Made by a program: the position numbers and the translations under genes | Shown: positions 1-6,688 of the stretch, one piece after another | Layout of the letters: each line of letters opens with the position of its first letter | Numbering within the stretch: position 1 is the stretch's first letter | The notes under the pieces: model-generated | Told to the model about the DNA's origin: nothing | Database searches by the model: none | The model's input: the letters and a program-made list of their open reading frames with translations, nothing else | Assembly (NCBI GenBank): GCA_018969905.1 | Contig: JAGWXK010000004.1 | Coordinates: 1 to 53,599 of the forward strand | DNA: 53,599 nt | Reading direction: 5' to 3' | DNA from: Bdellovibrionales bacterium | GTDB taxonomy: Bacteria > Bdellovibrionota > UBA1018 > CAIMNF01

Positions 1-1
1 C

Positions 2-322
2 TGCAAAACCCAAAGCGCTCAGTGGAAATGGGCTGGGAGTCTGTATTTTCCAAACTTCAAACCCCGGAAGTCCGAAGACTGGTGGGTCACCGTGTACACC
101 ACCGAGCTTTCAGAAAGTCAGCGATCTTCCATTCCGCTCAATGACCCTCTTCAGCCCGAGGGCTCGCTTCATATGGTCTCATTATCCCGGGTGTTGTGCC
201 TTGACCTCTGGGAAGGCGATGCAAAGTTCCTACCTCTGGTCTTTGACCGCATCCCGTTTGAGGGCACTTTTTTCTACGAACAGGGACGCTGCGCCCGTTA
301 TCAACTCTCTCCAATCAAGTGA
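2..322 (+). CDS. NUDIX hydrolase, MTH1-like (3' fragment)
   Basis: An open frame runs from base 2 without a start of its own and ends at TAA/TGA near 322, so this is the C-terminal part of a gene that begins left of the window; the GTG at 92 used in the ORF track is internal. The visible part keeps the MTH1/NUDT1 pattern: a WWVTVY strand, an acidic EGS turn, then LWEGDAKFLPLVF and PFEGTFFYE, which line up with the human MTH1 W-P-D-D-x-x-W-F-P-L and F-x-G-x-F segments that hold the 8-oxo-purine. The NUDIX box itself would lie off the edge. The likely role is sanitising oxidised nucleotides. Its 3' end overlaps the convergent sigma-54 activator gene by 22 bp. Family is inferred from pattern only. 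Confidence 0.55.
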   Translation, partial: CKTQSAQWKWAGSLYFPNFKPRKSEDWWVTVYTTELSESQRSSIPLNDPLQPEGSLHMVSLSRVLCLDLWEGDAKFLPLVFDRIPFEGTFFYEQGRCARYQLSPIK

Positions 323-1617
323 ACTCTCCAGGCCTCTTCGGCCCTTGGACCATTGATGCCATGGTACTTCATCCTCACAAAAAGCGTGCTTCGCGCGATT
401 CCGAGCAATCGGGCGGCCTCTGAGCGCCTGCCATTCACCACCCGTAGCGCGCGCAGGATCATGAACTTCTCCATTTGGTCGAGGGTGCAGATTCCGGGAG
501 CCTGCACCGTAGCACTTGCCTGGATCGCTCCTGCGATCGCACTTTCTTCGGTCTCATTCATGAAATCAAAGTCTGAGGCATGCACCACTCCCTGTTCGGG
601 ACCCACGCTTCCACAAGCGCGCTCGATCGCGTGCCTGAGCTCACGAACGTTTCCGGGCCAGGGGTTGACTTGGAGTCTGTAAATTGCCTCGCGAGTCAGG
701 GTTTTTCCGAATTCCTCTGCAAATCGGACCGCAAGAGCTCCCACATCCTCGGGTCGGGAACGAAGGGAGGGGATCTCGATGGGAATGGATGCCAACCTGA
801 AATAAAGATCCTGTCGAAATTTTCCTTCCTGCACCAGAGCCTTCAGAGGCTTATGGGTTGCACATACGATCCGAACATCCGCGTGCAGTACCCGATCGGA
901 GCCCAAGGGCCTGATCTCGCCACTCTCCAGAAACCGAAGCAGCTTTACCTGGAGCTCAAGCGGCAGATCACCGACTTCATCCAAAAAAAGCGTGCCCCCA
1001 TGAGCCTGCAAAAGTGCGCCCGGGCGATCCTTCACAGCACCCGTAAAGGCTCCCTTCACATGACCGAAAAGTTCGCTTTCAGCAACCGATACGGCCACGG
1101 CTCCGCAGTTGATCGGCACAAAGGGACCCGAAGCACGCTCAGACCAAAGATGGGTCCACCGTCCCAGCACTTCCTTGCCGGTTCCCGTCTCACCACTCAG
1201 ATACACCGAAAGCTTTGTACGAGAAGCCTTTCTTACAGCTTCCAGCATCTGTCGGCCCTTCTCGGATTCCGTATACCAGGTTCGCTCGCCCGGTGCGGTT
1301 TCTCGGACCTTGGTCCGGACTTCGGTCTCAGTGAAGATCAATTCGGTGTCCCCGACTTTGATGGGTACAAAAAATGGAAGCTCCAAAGACTGCACCCTGT
1401 AATCACCAAGGCCGATCAGGAGTTCTGGATCCAGAGCAATCATGATCGGCCCCCTGACGGGGTGCCTTTCGATTCGAAGCACCCCGGCCTTGAGCTTTGG
1501 ATCCCGAAGCTGGTTCCGATCCGCGGGATCCGTTCCAAGTTCGATGGGATAGCTTCTCCATTTCAGGGTTCTTCTGTGTCCATCCGGGTCTCTGATCTGT
1601 ACAAAGAGTTCATTCAT
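301..1617 (-). CDS. Sigma-54 dependent transcriptional activator with FHA-like N-terminus
   Basis: This is a 438-residue bacterial enhancer-binding protein. Residues 1 to about 95 look like a diverged FHA-type fold (IELGTD near the start) rather than a receiver or PAS domain. The AAA+ domain has Walker A GETGTGKE (about 142-149), the sigma-54 contact loop GAFTGA (about 189-194) and Walker B GGTLFLDEVG (about 207-216). A C-terminal Fis-type helix-turn-helix is seen around GRRSEAARLLGIARSTLF. FHA domains normally read phosphothreonine, so the input may be a Ser/Thr kinase, but none is adjacent. It is transcribed divergently from engB with about 90 bp between them. The target genes cannot be told from this window. 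Confidence 0.93.
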   Translation of the reverse strand: MNELFVQIRDPDGHRRTLKWRSYPIELGTDPADRNQLRDPKLKAGVLRIERHPVRGPIMIALDPELLIGLGDYRVQSLELPFFVPIKVGDTELIFTETEVRTKVRETAPGERTWYTESEKGRQMLEAVRKASRTKLSVYLSGETGTGKEVLGRWTHLWSERASGPFVPINCGAVAVSVAESELFGHVKGAFTGAVKDRPGALLQAHGGTLFLDEVGDLPLELQVKLLRFLESGEIRPLGSDRVLHADVRIVCATHKPLKALVQEGKFRQDLYFRLASIPIEIPSLRSRPEDVGALAVRFAEEFGKTLTREAIYRLQVNPWPGNVRELRHAIERACGSVGPEQGVVHASDFDFMNETEESAIAGAIQASATVQAPGICTLDQMEKFMILRALRVVNGRRSEAARLLGIARSTLFVRMKYHGINGPRAEEAWRVHLIGES

Positions 1618-1705
1618 GGTGGAGGACTCTCAAGCAATCCATATGCCATACCCTAAATGAAAAGAGATGAGTTTTAAGACGCTTCCACTGTGGTAGTGTG
1701 GACAA

Positions 1706-2305
1706 ATGGCATCAGAGTATCTGATCACCCTTGCGGATCCGGGACAAATTCCCACACTTTTGAAGCGCGGATTTTTAAATGGCAGGTCCGAACCCCGGAT
1801 TGCATTTGTCGGACGATCCAACGTCGGAAAAAGCTCGCTGATCAATTCCCTATTGGAACAAAAAATCGCACGTGTTTCCTCAATGCCCGGGAAGACCAAA
1901 TCAATCCACTTTTTCCTTTGGCAGGATCAGCGGAAGATTGTGGCAGACCTTCCAGGGTACGGATTCGCCAAGGTTGCCCAATCCGAGAAAAACGCCTGGG
2001 TCAGGCTTTTGGATAGCTACTTTTCTGCAGACAAGGCTCTCGAATGCGTTCTTCTTTTGTTCGACAGCCGGCATGGTCCGACGGATCAGGATCTGGAGGC
2101 GCTTGAGTTCTTCGCCAAAAAGGGCATCCCGATTCAGATCGTACTGACAAAAATCGACCAACTGAAAACCCAGTCCGAGCGAGCCAAACGGAAACGCGAG
2201 ATTCTCGAGGTCCTTTCGGCCTTTGGCGTAGACGATTCGGACCTCGCATGGGTATCCGTGAAAGACAAGAAGAGCATCGCCATGCTCAGGGAGAGATTGA
2301 AATGA
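1706..2305 (+). CDS. engB: Ribosome biogenesis GTP-binding protein EngB/YsxC
   Basis: This 199-residue protein is the usual length for EngB, a GTPase needed for assembly of the large ribosomal subunit. The G1 motif GRSNVGKSS (about 35-43), the switch I segment PGKTKSIHFF, G3 DLPGYGFA, and G4 TKID are all present. The ATG at 1706 gives the family-typical N-terminus, with the core fold starting about 25 residues later. The stop overlaps the start of the LD-carboxypeptidase gene (ATGA), so the two are translationally coupled. Upstream is the divergent sigma-54 activator. Confidence 0.95.
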   Translation: MASEYLITLADPGQIPTLLKRGFLNGRSEPRIAFVGRSNVGKSSLINSLLEQKIARVSSMPGKTKSIHFFLWQDQRKIVADLPGYGFAKVAQSEKNAWVRLLDSYFSADKALECVLLLFDSRHGPTDQDLEALEFFAKKGIPIQIVLTKIDQLKTQSERAKRKREILEVLSAFGVDDSDLAWVSVKDKKSIAMLRERLK

Positions 2306-3309
2306 TCAAAATCGGAATTGTCGCAACCTCATCCGTCATTCCCAAGGTTGAATTTGAAATGGGCGTCGAACATTTGAGGCGAGCGGGATTTCAGGTGGAA
2401 ATCCATCCGATCGCACTCAATGAGTACTACTTTTATCCGGCAGGCGATGAAGAACGTGCACGAGCACTGATCGAATTCTCCATGCGTCCGGATCTGGATG
2501 TGATCTGGTGCGGACGCGGAGGCTATGGTGCCACCCATTTGCTTCCCTTTTTGAACCATTGGAAGCGGTCGCTCAAGGGCAGAAGGCTCAAAAAAAAGAC
2601 AATGATTGGCTTTAGCGACATTACGGCTCTCCTTGAGTGGTACCGGGTGAATTTCAAATGGGAAACCATCCACGCCCCCATGCCATCTCTACGAACCTTT
2701 TCTGTGCTCAAGCGTTCCGAGTGGGATAACCTGATGAATCTTCTCAAGGCATCCCTGAAGAAAGAAAAACCAAAACAGGAACCCTTCGGGCTCGAGCCAA
2801 TCTTTGTTCCAAAAGATTTCAAAGCCGTGACCGCCCCGCTAGTGGGCGGAAACCTCGCGGTTTGGAACGCGCTTCTCGGAACCCCGGACCAGGGATCGGC
2901 CCGTGGAAAAATCCTGTTCCTGGAGGAGATCCAGGAAAACCTCGGCCGAATCAACCGGATGATGCATCACTTGGAGCAAGCCGGAGGGCTCAATGGCTGC
3001 AAGGGAATCGTTCTTGGGGATTTTACCGAATGCAATGACAGCGTACCAGCAGGACTCAAGATGGCGCCGCCCGAGGCTCCGGGTCGCGCAGCATATCTCC
3101 ACACACCCCCAAAAGAAGCAATGGGGTTCCTCAGAAGCTCATACACCACCATCGAAGGATTGGATTTCATCTTTCGTTCAGTAGGTGAACGCCATCGGAT
3201 TCCGGTCTTTTCAGGACTTCCGGTAGGCCATGGAAGCTCTCACCATAGTCTGTACCTTGGAAAGAGGCATACGCTCGATCGGAAAGGGAATTTTTTCATC
3301 AATCCCTAG
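2302..3309 (+). CDS. LD-carboxypeptidase (peptidase family S66)
   Basis: This 335-residue protein belongs to the S66 family, cytoplasmic serine peptidases that trim the terminal D-alanine from murein tetrapeptides during peptidoglycan recycling. Seen are CGRGGYGATHLLPF near residue 75, the nucleophile context IGFSD, GGNLAVWNALLGT, and late motifs LFLEEIQE and GLPVGHGSSH that carry the Glu and His of the Ser-Glu-His triad. The ORF track extends upstream to 2248, but ATG 2302 overlaps the engB stop as ATGA and begins IKIGIVATSS, which is where family members start. The gene is followed by tRNA-Leu. Confidence 0.9.
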   Translation: MIKIGIVATSSVIPKVEFEMGVEHLRRAGFQVEIHPIALNEYYFYPAGDEERARALIEFSMRPDLDVIWCGRGGYGATHLLPFLNHWKRSLKGRRLKKKTMIGFSDITALLEWYRVNFKWETIHAPMPSLRTFSVLKRSEWDNLMNLLKASLKKEKPKQEPFGLEPIFVPKDFKAVTAPLVGGNLAVWNALLGTPDQGSARGKILFLEEIQENLGRINRMMHHLEQAGGLNGCKGIVLGDFTECNDSVPAGLKMAPPEAPGRAAYLHTPPKEAMGFLRSSYTTIEGLDFIFRSVGERHRIPVFSGLPVGHGSSHHSLYLGKRHTLDRKGNFFINP

Positions 3310-3334
3310 CAGGAGTTCTTTCCCCTGAGTTTGC

Positions 3335-3363
3335 TTGCAACTGCGCTCCACCTTTGCTACTTT
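3335..3363 (+). promoter_or_regulatory. Sigma-70-like promoter of tRNA-Leu
   Basis: TTGCAA and TACTTT are separated by exactly 17 bp, and the tRNA begins 19 bp after the -10 box. Position and spacing fit a housekeeping promoter that gives the tRNA gene its own transcript just after the LD-carboxypeptidase stop. Confidence 0.55.
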
Positions 3364-3381
3364 GGGATTCCGATTTTCGAT

Positions 3382-3468
3382 GGCTCCGTGGCGGAATTGG
3401 TAGACGCGCTCGATTCAAAATCGTGTATCCTTACGGGTGTTCCGGTTCGACTCCGGATGGAGCCACCA
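3382..3468 (+). tRNA. tRNA-Leu (anticodon CAA)
   Basis: The sequence folds as a class II tRNA: acceptor GGCTCCG pairs with TGGAGCC (last pair G-T), the D arm is GCG...CGC, the anticodon loop is TTCAAAA with CAA reading UUG, a long variable arm is present (TCC TTACG GGT), and the T arm is TCCGG TTCGACT CCGGA. The discriminator A is followed by an encoded CCA (3466-3468). Pair 28-42 in the anticodon stem is T-T, an unusual mismatch. The long variable arm and the D-arm sequence GGCGGAATTGGTAGACGCG are typical of bacterial tRNA-Leu. Confidence 0.95.
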
Positions 3469-3516
3469 CTTTTTGATCAACACCCACTCCACAGTGTGGA
3501 GAACCGGAGAACCAGA

Positions 3517-3879
3517 TTAGCTTTCTTTATTCGAGTTTTTACCGCGCACTTTCTCCAGCATCCCGATCACGTCGTCAAACCCAAGTCCACGCGCGATTGA
3601 GTTTAAGGTAAGAATTCTTGTATTGCTCCTCCCCGCGATGATTTCCCGAATGCTTGAACGAGCGATTCCGGATTTGAATGAAAGCCATTCAACCGGCTTT
3701 TCCTTTTCAAACAAAACCCTGTGAACAAGCAGCCCAATCTGCTTCAGAAGGATTTGCTCAGAACGGCTGGATCCCTTCGATTCGAACTTACCGTTTTTAC
3801 GCGATCCGTTTTTTCCGGATCCGTTTTTAAGCGATCCGTTTTTTCCGGATCCGTTTTTTTTGTTCTGACTGTCAGGCAT
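3517..3879 (-). CDS. Small Xre-like HTH protein with KNGS-repeat tail
   Basis: This protein has 120 residues when read from ATG 3879, which has AGAGAG 5-6 bases upstream; the ORF-track start 13 codons earlier has no ribosome site. The N-terminus is a low-complexity run of KNGSx pentapeptides encoded by a 15-bp tandem repeat. The C-terminal 80 residues read as a Cro/Xre-type helix-turn-helix: WLSFKSGIARSSIREIIAGRSN is a helix-turn-recognition-helix pattern followed by LTLNSIARGLGF. It may be a DNA-binding regulator with a basic flexible tail. Convergent to tRNA-Leu and divergent from the receiver protein gene. Which genes it controls is unknown. Confidence 0.7.
   Translation of the reverse strand: MPDSQNKKNGSGKNGSLKNGSGKNGSRKNGKFESKGSSRSEQILLKQIGLLVHRVLFEKEKPVEWLSFKSGIARSSIREIIAGRSNTRILTLNSIARGLGFDDVIGMLEKVRGKNSNKES
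3791..3865. repeat. 15-bp in-frame tandem repeat inside the Xre-like gene
   Basis: Five consecutive 15-bp units start with CCGTTTTT: four full units (3791-3850) and a decayed fifth. Units alternate between a GCGAT and a CCGGAT ending, so the higher-order period is 30 bp. Each unit encodes K-N-G-S-x. Because 15 is divisible by 3, gain or loss of units would change tail length without a frameshift. Confidence 0.9.
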
Positions 3880-3916
3880 AATTTCTCTCTTTGTGGAGCA
3901 TATCAATCCCAACTTC

Positions 3917-3982
3917 AAAAAACGGCGGTTTGCCGGACTTTCGGACCGAGCACAAGAATTGAAAAAGTCCGGAAAACCGCCG
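3917..3982 (-). terminator. Long hairpin with U-run on minus strand (terminator or attenuator)
   Basis: The arms 3923-3941 and 3964-3982 are 19 nt each and pair at 18 of 19 positions around a 22-nt loop. Read on the minus strand the hairpin is followed directly by TTTTTT, the form of an intrinsic terminator; on the plus strand there is no T-run. It lies 38 bases upstream of the Xre-like start codon. No minus-strand gene ends nearby: the next one upstream on that strand ends at 4506, with the plus-strand receiver gene between. It could therefore act as an attenuator in the Xre leader. Confidence 0.65.
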
Positions 3983-4015
3983 CCGTAAATATGGTTTCGG
4001 GCCTATGGTTTTAGA

Positions 4016-4384
4016 ATGATCTCCCTACAACCAACGCTTCTCATTGTGGATGCTGATGCTTCATGGAGGGAACTCTTGGGTGAATTTTTCGAAATGCACT
4101 CCTTTCGGGTTTTTCTGGCAGGTTCTGGAAAAGAGGCGCTGGGCGCTTTGGGTTCGCACAACGATCTGATCCTCATGGATCTTGTTTTTTCCGACATGAG
4201 TGGCATCGAGTTGATTCAGGAAATCCATCGGGTAACTCTAAATTCCTCCTCCCGAATTCTGGTCTGCGGAAACGGAAAGATCCCGAAAGATGCTTCGATT
4301 TTGATTCACTCGCATCTTCCAAAACCGGTCGCTCTTCCCCTGCTCCTTTCCGAAGCAAACCGGCTCTTGAGCCTGAATCCGTAA
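4016..4384 (+). CDS. Stand-alone response-regulator receiver domain protein
   Basis: This protein of 122 residues consists of a receiver (CheY-like) domain only. It shows the acidic pair region LIVDAD, the phospho-acceptor Asp in LILMDLVFSDMSGIEL, and the conserved Lys in LPKPV. The Thr/Ser that normally follows beta-4 is not evident (RILVCGNGK), so the switch may be altered. There is no output domain and no histidine kinase nearby, so it may act by protein contact or as a phosphate sink. No convincing ribosome site precedes ATG 4016. Divergent from the Xre-like gene. Confidence 0.8.
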   Translation: MISLQPTLLIVDADASWRELLGEFFEMHSFRVFLAGSGKEALGALGSHNDLILMDLVFSDMSGIELIQEIHRVTLNSSSRILVCGNGKIPKDASILIHSHLPKPVALPLLLSEANRLLSLNP

Positions 4385-4401
4385 AAAGCCACACCCACTG
4401 A

Positions 4402-4436
4402 AGCAGATGGCATGCCACCAGTGACCTCTGCTTTAT
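4402..4436 (+). terminator. Possible weak terminator after the receiver gene
   Basis: AGCAGA (4402-4407) and TCTGCT (4427-4432) can pair and are followed by TTAT; the loop holds a perfect palindrome TGGCATGCCA. It sits between two convergent genes. The T-run is short, so this is only a suggestion. The rest of 4385-4505 shows nothing else. Confidence 0.3.
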
Positions 4437-4505
4437 CCGGGCCCCTCGGCAAATTCGAATCTCATGCGGGACTAAATTGCATGATCAAGTACATTCTTGC
4501 CCCGC

Positions 4506-5393
4506 TCACTCCCTCATCCAATCGGAATAGTTTTTCTTCATGACAGTAAGATGGGAATAACTCCCCTGACTGAGCTTGACCCGATCCTCATCTCTGAAAA
4601 TGAGTTCCGAGCCCTCGGATGTGGGTGAGTTCTCAAGGTAGTATGATTTGACTTTTCCAGGAAAACGATCAGCAAATTTTTTTAGCCCCCTACAGGGGGG
4701 GGAACTCAAACTCGAACAATAAGTCGCATCAAAGAGACCCACTCTCTCGATTTTTTCGTCCTGAAGGGATTCACTCAGAATCCCTCCAATCGAACGATAG
4801 GCTCCACTGTGCCCCGTAATCCGATGTCGAACGGCTTTCGCATCGGAAGCCCCGGCCACAAGACCTGAGTTCTTCAATAAAATGAACAGTTGATGATGAA
4901 ACGCATCGAATTGGGCACGGGTGGAAAGCTCTGTTTTATAAGTATCACACTTCCCGGTGCTCTCAGGGATGATCAACAATCGACTCAAGCCGGATCGATG
5001 AAGCTCGGCATCCAGACGATAGCGATTCAGGGTTCCGGAAAAATCATCATTCTGGACAACATGGCCATGAAAATGAGTAACGATTTCAGGATCGGTCTCG
5101 TTCAGGTCGAAATGAACGGGAATGTGAATTGCAACTTTTTTCGGATATCCGGGGACCTTACCCACACATCTCCACGGGCTCCCTTCCGGCTCTTTTGCAC
5201 AAACAAAACCTAAAGACTGCAACCTTCTTACCGAGGCCGCCAGGTCATGTTCCTTCACCTCGTTGCTAAACCCTGAAAGCGCACCCAAATTTGCGTTGGC
5301 CGCGTTGTCGTCTTCACATGCCCCCTCAGCCCGGACCTCATCTGGTGCAAGCCCCAGGAAAAGAAACCATACAAACACAACCACTGCCTTCAT
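4506..5393 (-). CDS. Secreted protein of unknown function with alpha/beta-hydrolase-like motifs
   Basis: This protein has 295 residues from ATG 5393. A signal peptide is clear: Lys at position 2, a hydrophobic stretch VVVFVWFLFLGLA, then cleavage near VRAEG, so it is exported. The ORF-track start 7 codons earlier would place a perfect TATAAT inside the coding sequence, which argues for the later Met. HFHGHVV, RLLIIPES and ITGHSGAYR resemble the oxyanion strand, a core beta strand and the nucleophile elbow G-x-S-x-G/A of alpha/beta hydrolases; an enzymatic role is inference. Two Cys near both ends of the mature domain could form disulphides. I do not recognise the family. Confidence 0.7.
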   Translation of the reverse strand: MKAVVVFVWFLFLGLAPDEVRAEGACEDDNAANANLGALSGFSNEVKEHDLAASVRRLQSLGFVCAKEPEGSPWRCVGKVPGYPKKVAIHIPVHFDLNETDPEIVTHFHGHVVQNDDFSGTLNRYRLDAELHRSGLSRLLIIPESTGKCDTYKTELSTRAQFDAFHHQLFILLKNSGLVAGASDAKAVRHRITGHSGAYRSIGGILSESLQDEKIERVGLFDATYCSSLSSPPCRGLKKFADRFPGKVKSYYLENSPTSEGSELIFRDEDRVKLSQGSYSHLTVMKKNYSDWMRE

Positions 5394-5399
5394 CATCAA

Positions 5400-5429
5400 A
5401 TTATAACACCCCATCCGGGAAACCGGGAA
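5400..5429 (-). promoter_or_regulatory. Promoter with consensus -10 (TATAAT) close to the start codon
   Basis: On the minus strand TATAAT occupies 5405-5400 and the chosen ATG begins 6 bases after it, so the transcript would start at or next to the start codon (leaderless). A weak -35, TTCCCG, lies 18 bp upstream. Confidence 0.45.
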
Positions 5430-5465
5430 CCTCCGATGGAAAGAACGAGCTCACCATCGGAGGTT
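5428..5465 (-). terminator. Perfect 12-bp hairpin after ahpC
   Basis: AACCTCCGATGG (5428-5439) and CCATCGGAGGTT (5454-5465) are perfect inverted repeats around a 14-nt loop, 23 bases past the ahpC stop. On the minus strand no T-run follows; on the plus strand the stem ends in TTTT. It probably ends or stabilises the ahpC transcript. Confidence 0.5.
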
Positions 5466-5488
5466 TTCACCGTTCTTACCACTTGGAA

Positions 5489-6055
5489 TTAAATCTTCCC
5501 GACCAAATTCACTCCGGGCTTAAGCGTTGCGGCTCCGGGCTTCCACTTCGCAGGGCAAACCTCGCCTGTGTGCTGCGCCACGAACTGGGCTGCCTGCACC
5601 TTGCGAAGAAGCTCATCTGCGTTCCGACCAATTCCATTGTCATGAATTTCCGCGATCTTGATGCGGCCTTCAGGATCAACTACGAAAGTCCCACGGTAGC
5701 AGAGTCCTTCTTCCTCGATGTGAACGCCGAACGCGCGGGTCAAAAACCCGGTCGGATCCGCAAGCATCGGATACTGGATTTTTTTGATGGTTTCAGAGAC
5801 ATCATGCCAGGCCTTGTGGGTGAAGTGGGTGTCGGTACTGACGGAGTACACCTCCACCCCCATTTTCTTGAATTCCGGGTATTTCTCGGCCATGTCACCA
5901 AGCTCGGTCGGACAAACAAAGGTGAAGTCGGCCGGATAGAAGAAGAAAACGGACCACTTTCCGCGTAGCTCGTTTTGGGTCACTGGCTTGAAGGCTCCCT
6001 CATGGAAGGCCTGAAGTTTGAAATCAGGAATTTTGGTGTTGATCAAAGTGTTCAT
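5489..6055 (-). CDS. ahpC: Alkyl hydroperoxide reductase subunit C (typical 2-Cys peroxiredoxin)
   Basis: This 188-residue protein is the full length of AhpC, the cytoplasmic peroxidase that reduces hydrogen peroxide and organic hydroperoxides. The peroxidatic Cys48 is in FTFVCPTE and the resolving Cys167 in GEVCPAKW. The motif GLCYRGTFVVDPEGRI is typical of the AhpC branch. A strong ribosome site AAGGAG precedes ATG 6055. No ahpF is adjacent, so the electron donor (AhpF, AhpD or thioredoxin) must come from elsewhere. Followed by a 12-bp hairpin. Confidence 0.97.
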   Translation of the reverse strand: MNTLINTKIPDFKLQAFHEGAFKPVTQNELRGKWSVFFFYPADFTFVCPTELGDMAEKYPEFKKMGVEVYSVSTDTHFTHKAWHDVSETIKKIQYPMLADPTGFLTRAFGVHIEEEGLCYRGTFVVDPEGRIKIAEIHDNGIGRNADELLRKVQAAQFVAQHTGEVCPAKWKPGAATLKPGVNLVGKI

Positions 6056-6096
6056 AATGGTCTCCTTAGCTTAAAGATTAGTCGATCCGGGTCCAT

Positions 6097-6125
6097 AGAT
6101 AAAATAAGTTGTCTCTCTTGCACAA
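6097..6125 (-). promoter_or_regulatory. Candidate ahpC promoter
   Basis: On the minus strand TTGTGC and TTATCT are 17 bp apart and lie about 42 bp before the ahpC ATG. Spacing is ideal but both boxes are only partial matches. No clear OxyR or PerR operator was recognised beside it. Confidence 0.4.
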
Positions 6126-6202
6126 TAGAGGGAACCTATGAACGAGACCAGCCGCGTTTCCAGTTGATTTCACAGACCTTTTCATGGAAGATCGGGTCCG
6201 CC

Positions 6203-6688
6203 ATGTGGCAATCCCTGACCTCCCCCTCCGTACCCTATCTTGAGCTCGTGATCCGGGCGATCGTCATCTATGCTTTTGTCTTGTTCCTGATCCGCGTCTC
6301 GGGAAAACGTCAACTCGGGCAACTCAGCGCGATCGAGTTCGTGACCATTCTTCTGATTTCAAATGCGGTTCAGAATGCGATGAATGCCGGTGACAACTCT
6401 CTCACCGGAGGCATGGTGCTTTCCTCGGTACTCGTTTTCCTCAGCACCGGCATTGCAATTTTAAGTTTCCGACACAAACGATTCCGCCACTGGGTCGAGG
6501 GCACTCCCACCATCCTGATCCGGCGAGGGGAAGTGATCAAACCCCATCTTGAAAAAGAAAAGCTCACCCACGAAGAACTCGTCACCCTTCTTCGGCGCCA
6601 GGGGGTTCACAAGATCCATGAGGTGGAACTCGCCATTCTTGAGTCAGACGGATCGTTGAGCGTGACGCTCAATCATCACCCTACTTGA
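6203..6688 (+). CDS. DUF421 (YetF family) membrane protein
   Basis: The protein has 161 residues from ATG 6203; the upstream part of the ORF-track frame overlaps ahpC on the other strand and is not protein-like. Three hydrophobic segments (VIRAIVIYAFVLFLIRVSG, IEFVTILLISNAVQ, MVLSSVLVFLSTGIAIL) precede a cytosolic domain. The family signatures RVSGKRQLGQLSAIEFVTI and the second-half pattern GTPTILIRRGEVI ... EELVTLLRRQGV are present. Function of the family is not established. The last 8 bases overlap the convergent RlmM-like gene. Confidence 0.85.
   Translation: MWQSLTSPSVPYLELVIRAIVIYAFVLFLIRVSGKRQLGQLSAIEFVTILLISNAVQNAMNAGDNSLTGGMVLSSVLVFLSTGIAILSFRHKRFRHWVEGTPTILIRRGEVIKPHLEKEKLTHEELVTLLRRQGVHKIHEVELAILESDGSLSVTLNHHPT

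Noticed and set aside
580-1656. 358-residue plus-strand ORF opposite the sigma-54 activator
   Set aside because: The minus strand carries all AAA+ motifs; this frame has no recognisable motif or ribosome site.
3487-3501. Short inverted repeat CTCCACA-G-TGTGGAG after tRNA-Leu
   Set aside because: Only a 1-3 base loop and no T-run on either strand, so a terminator call is not supported.
6056-6202. OxyR or PerR operator in the ahpC-DUF421 spacer
   Set aside because: A divergent pair of weak promoter-like boxes and TTGCACAA were seen, but no convincing ATAG-type or PerR-type palindrome.
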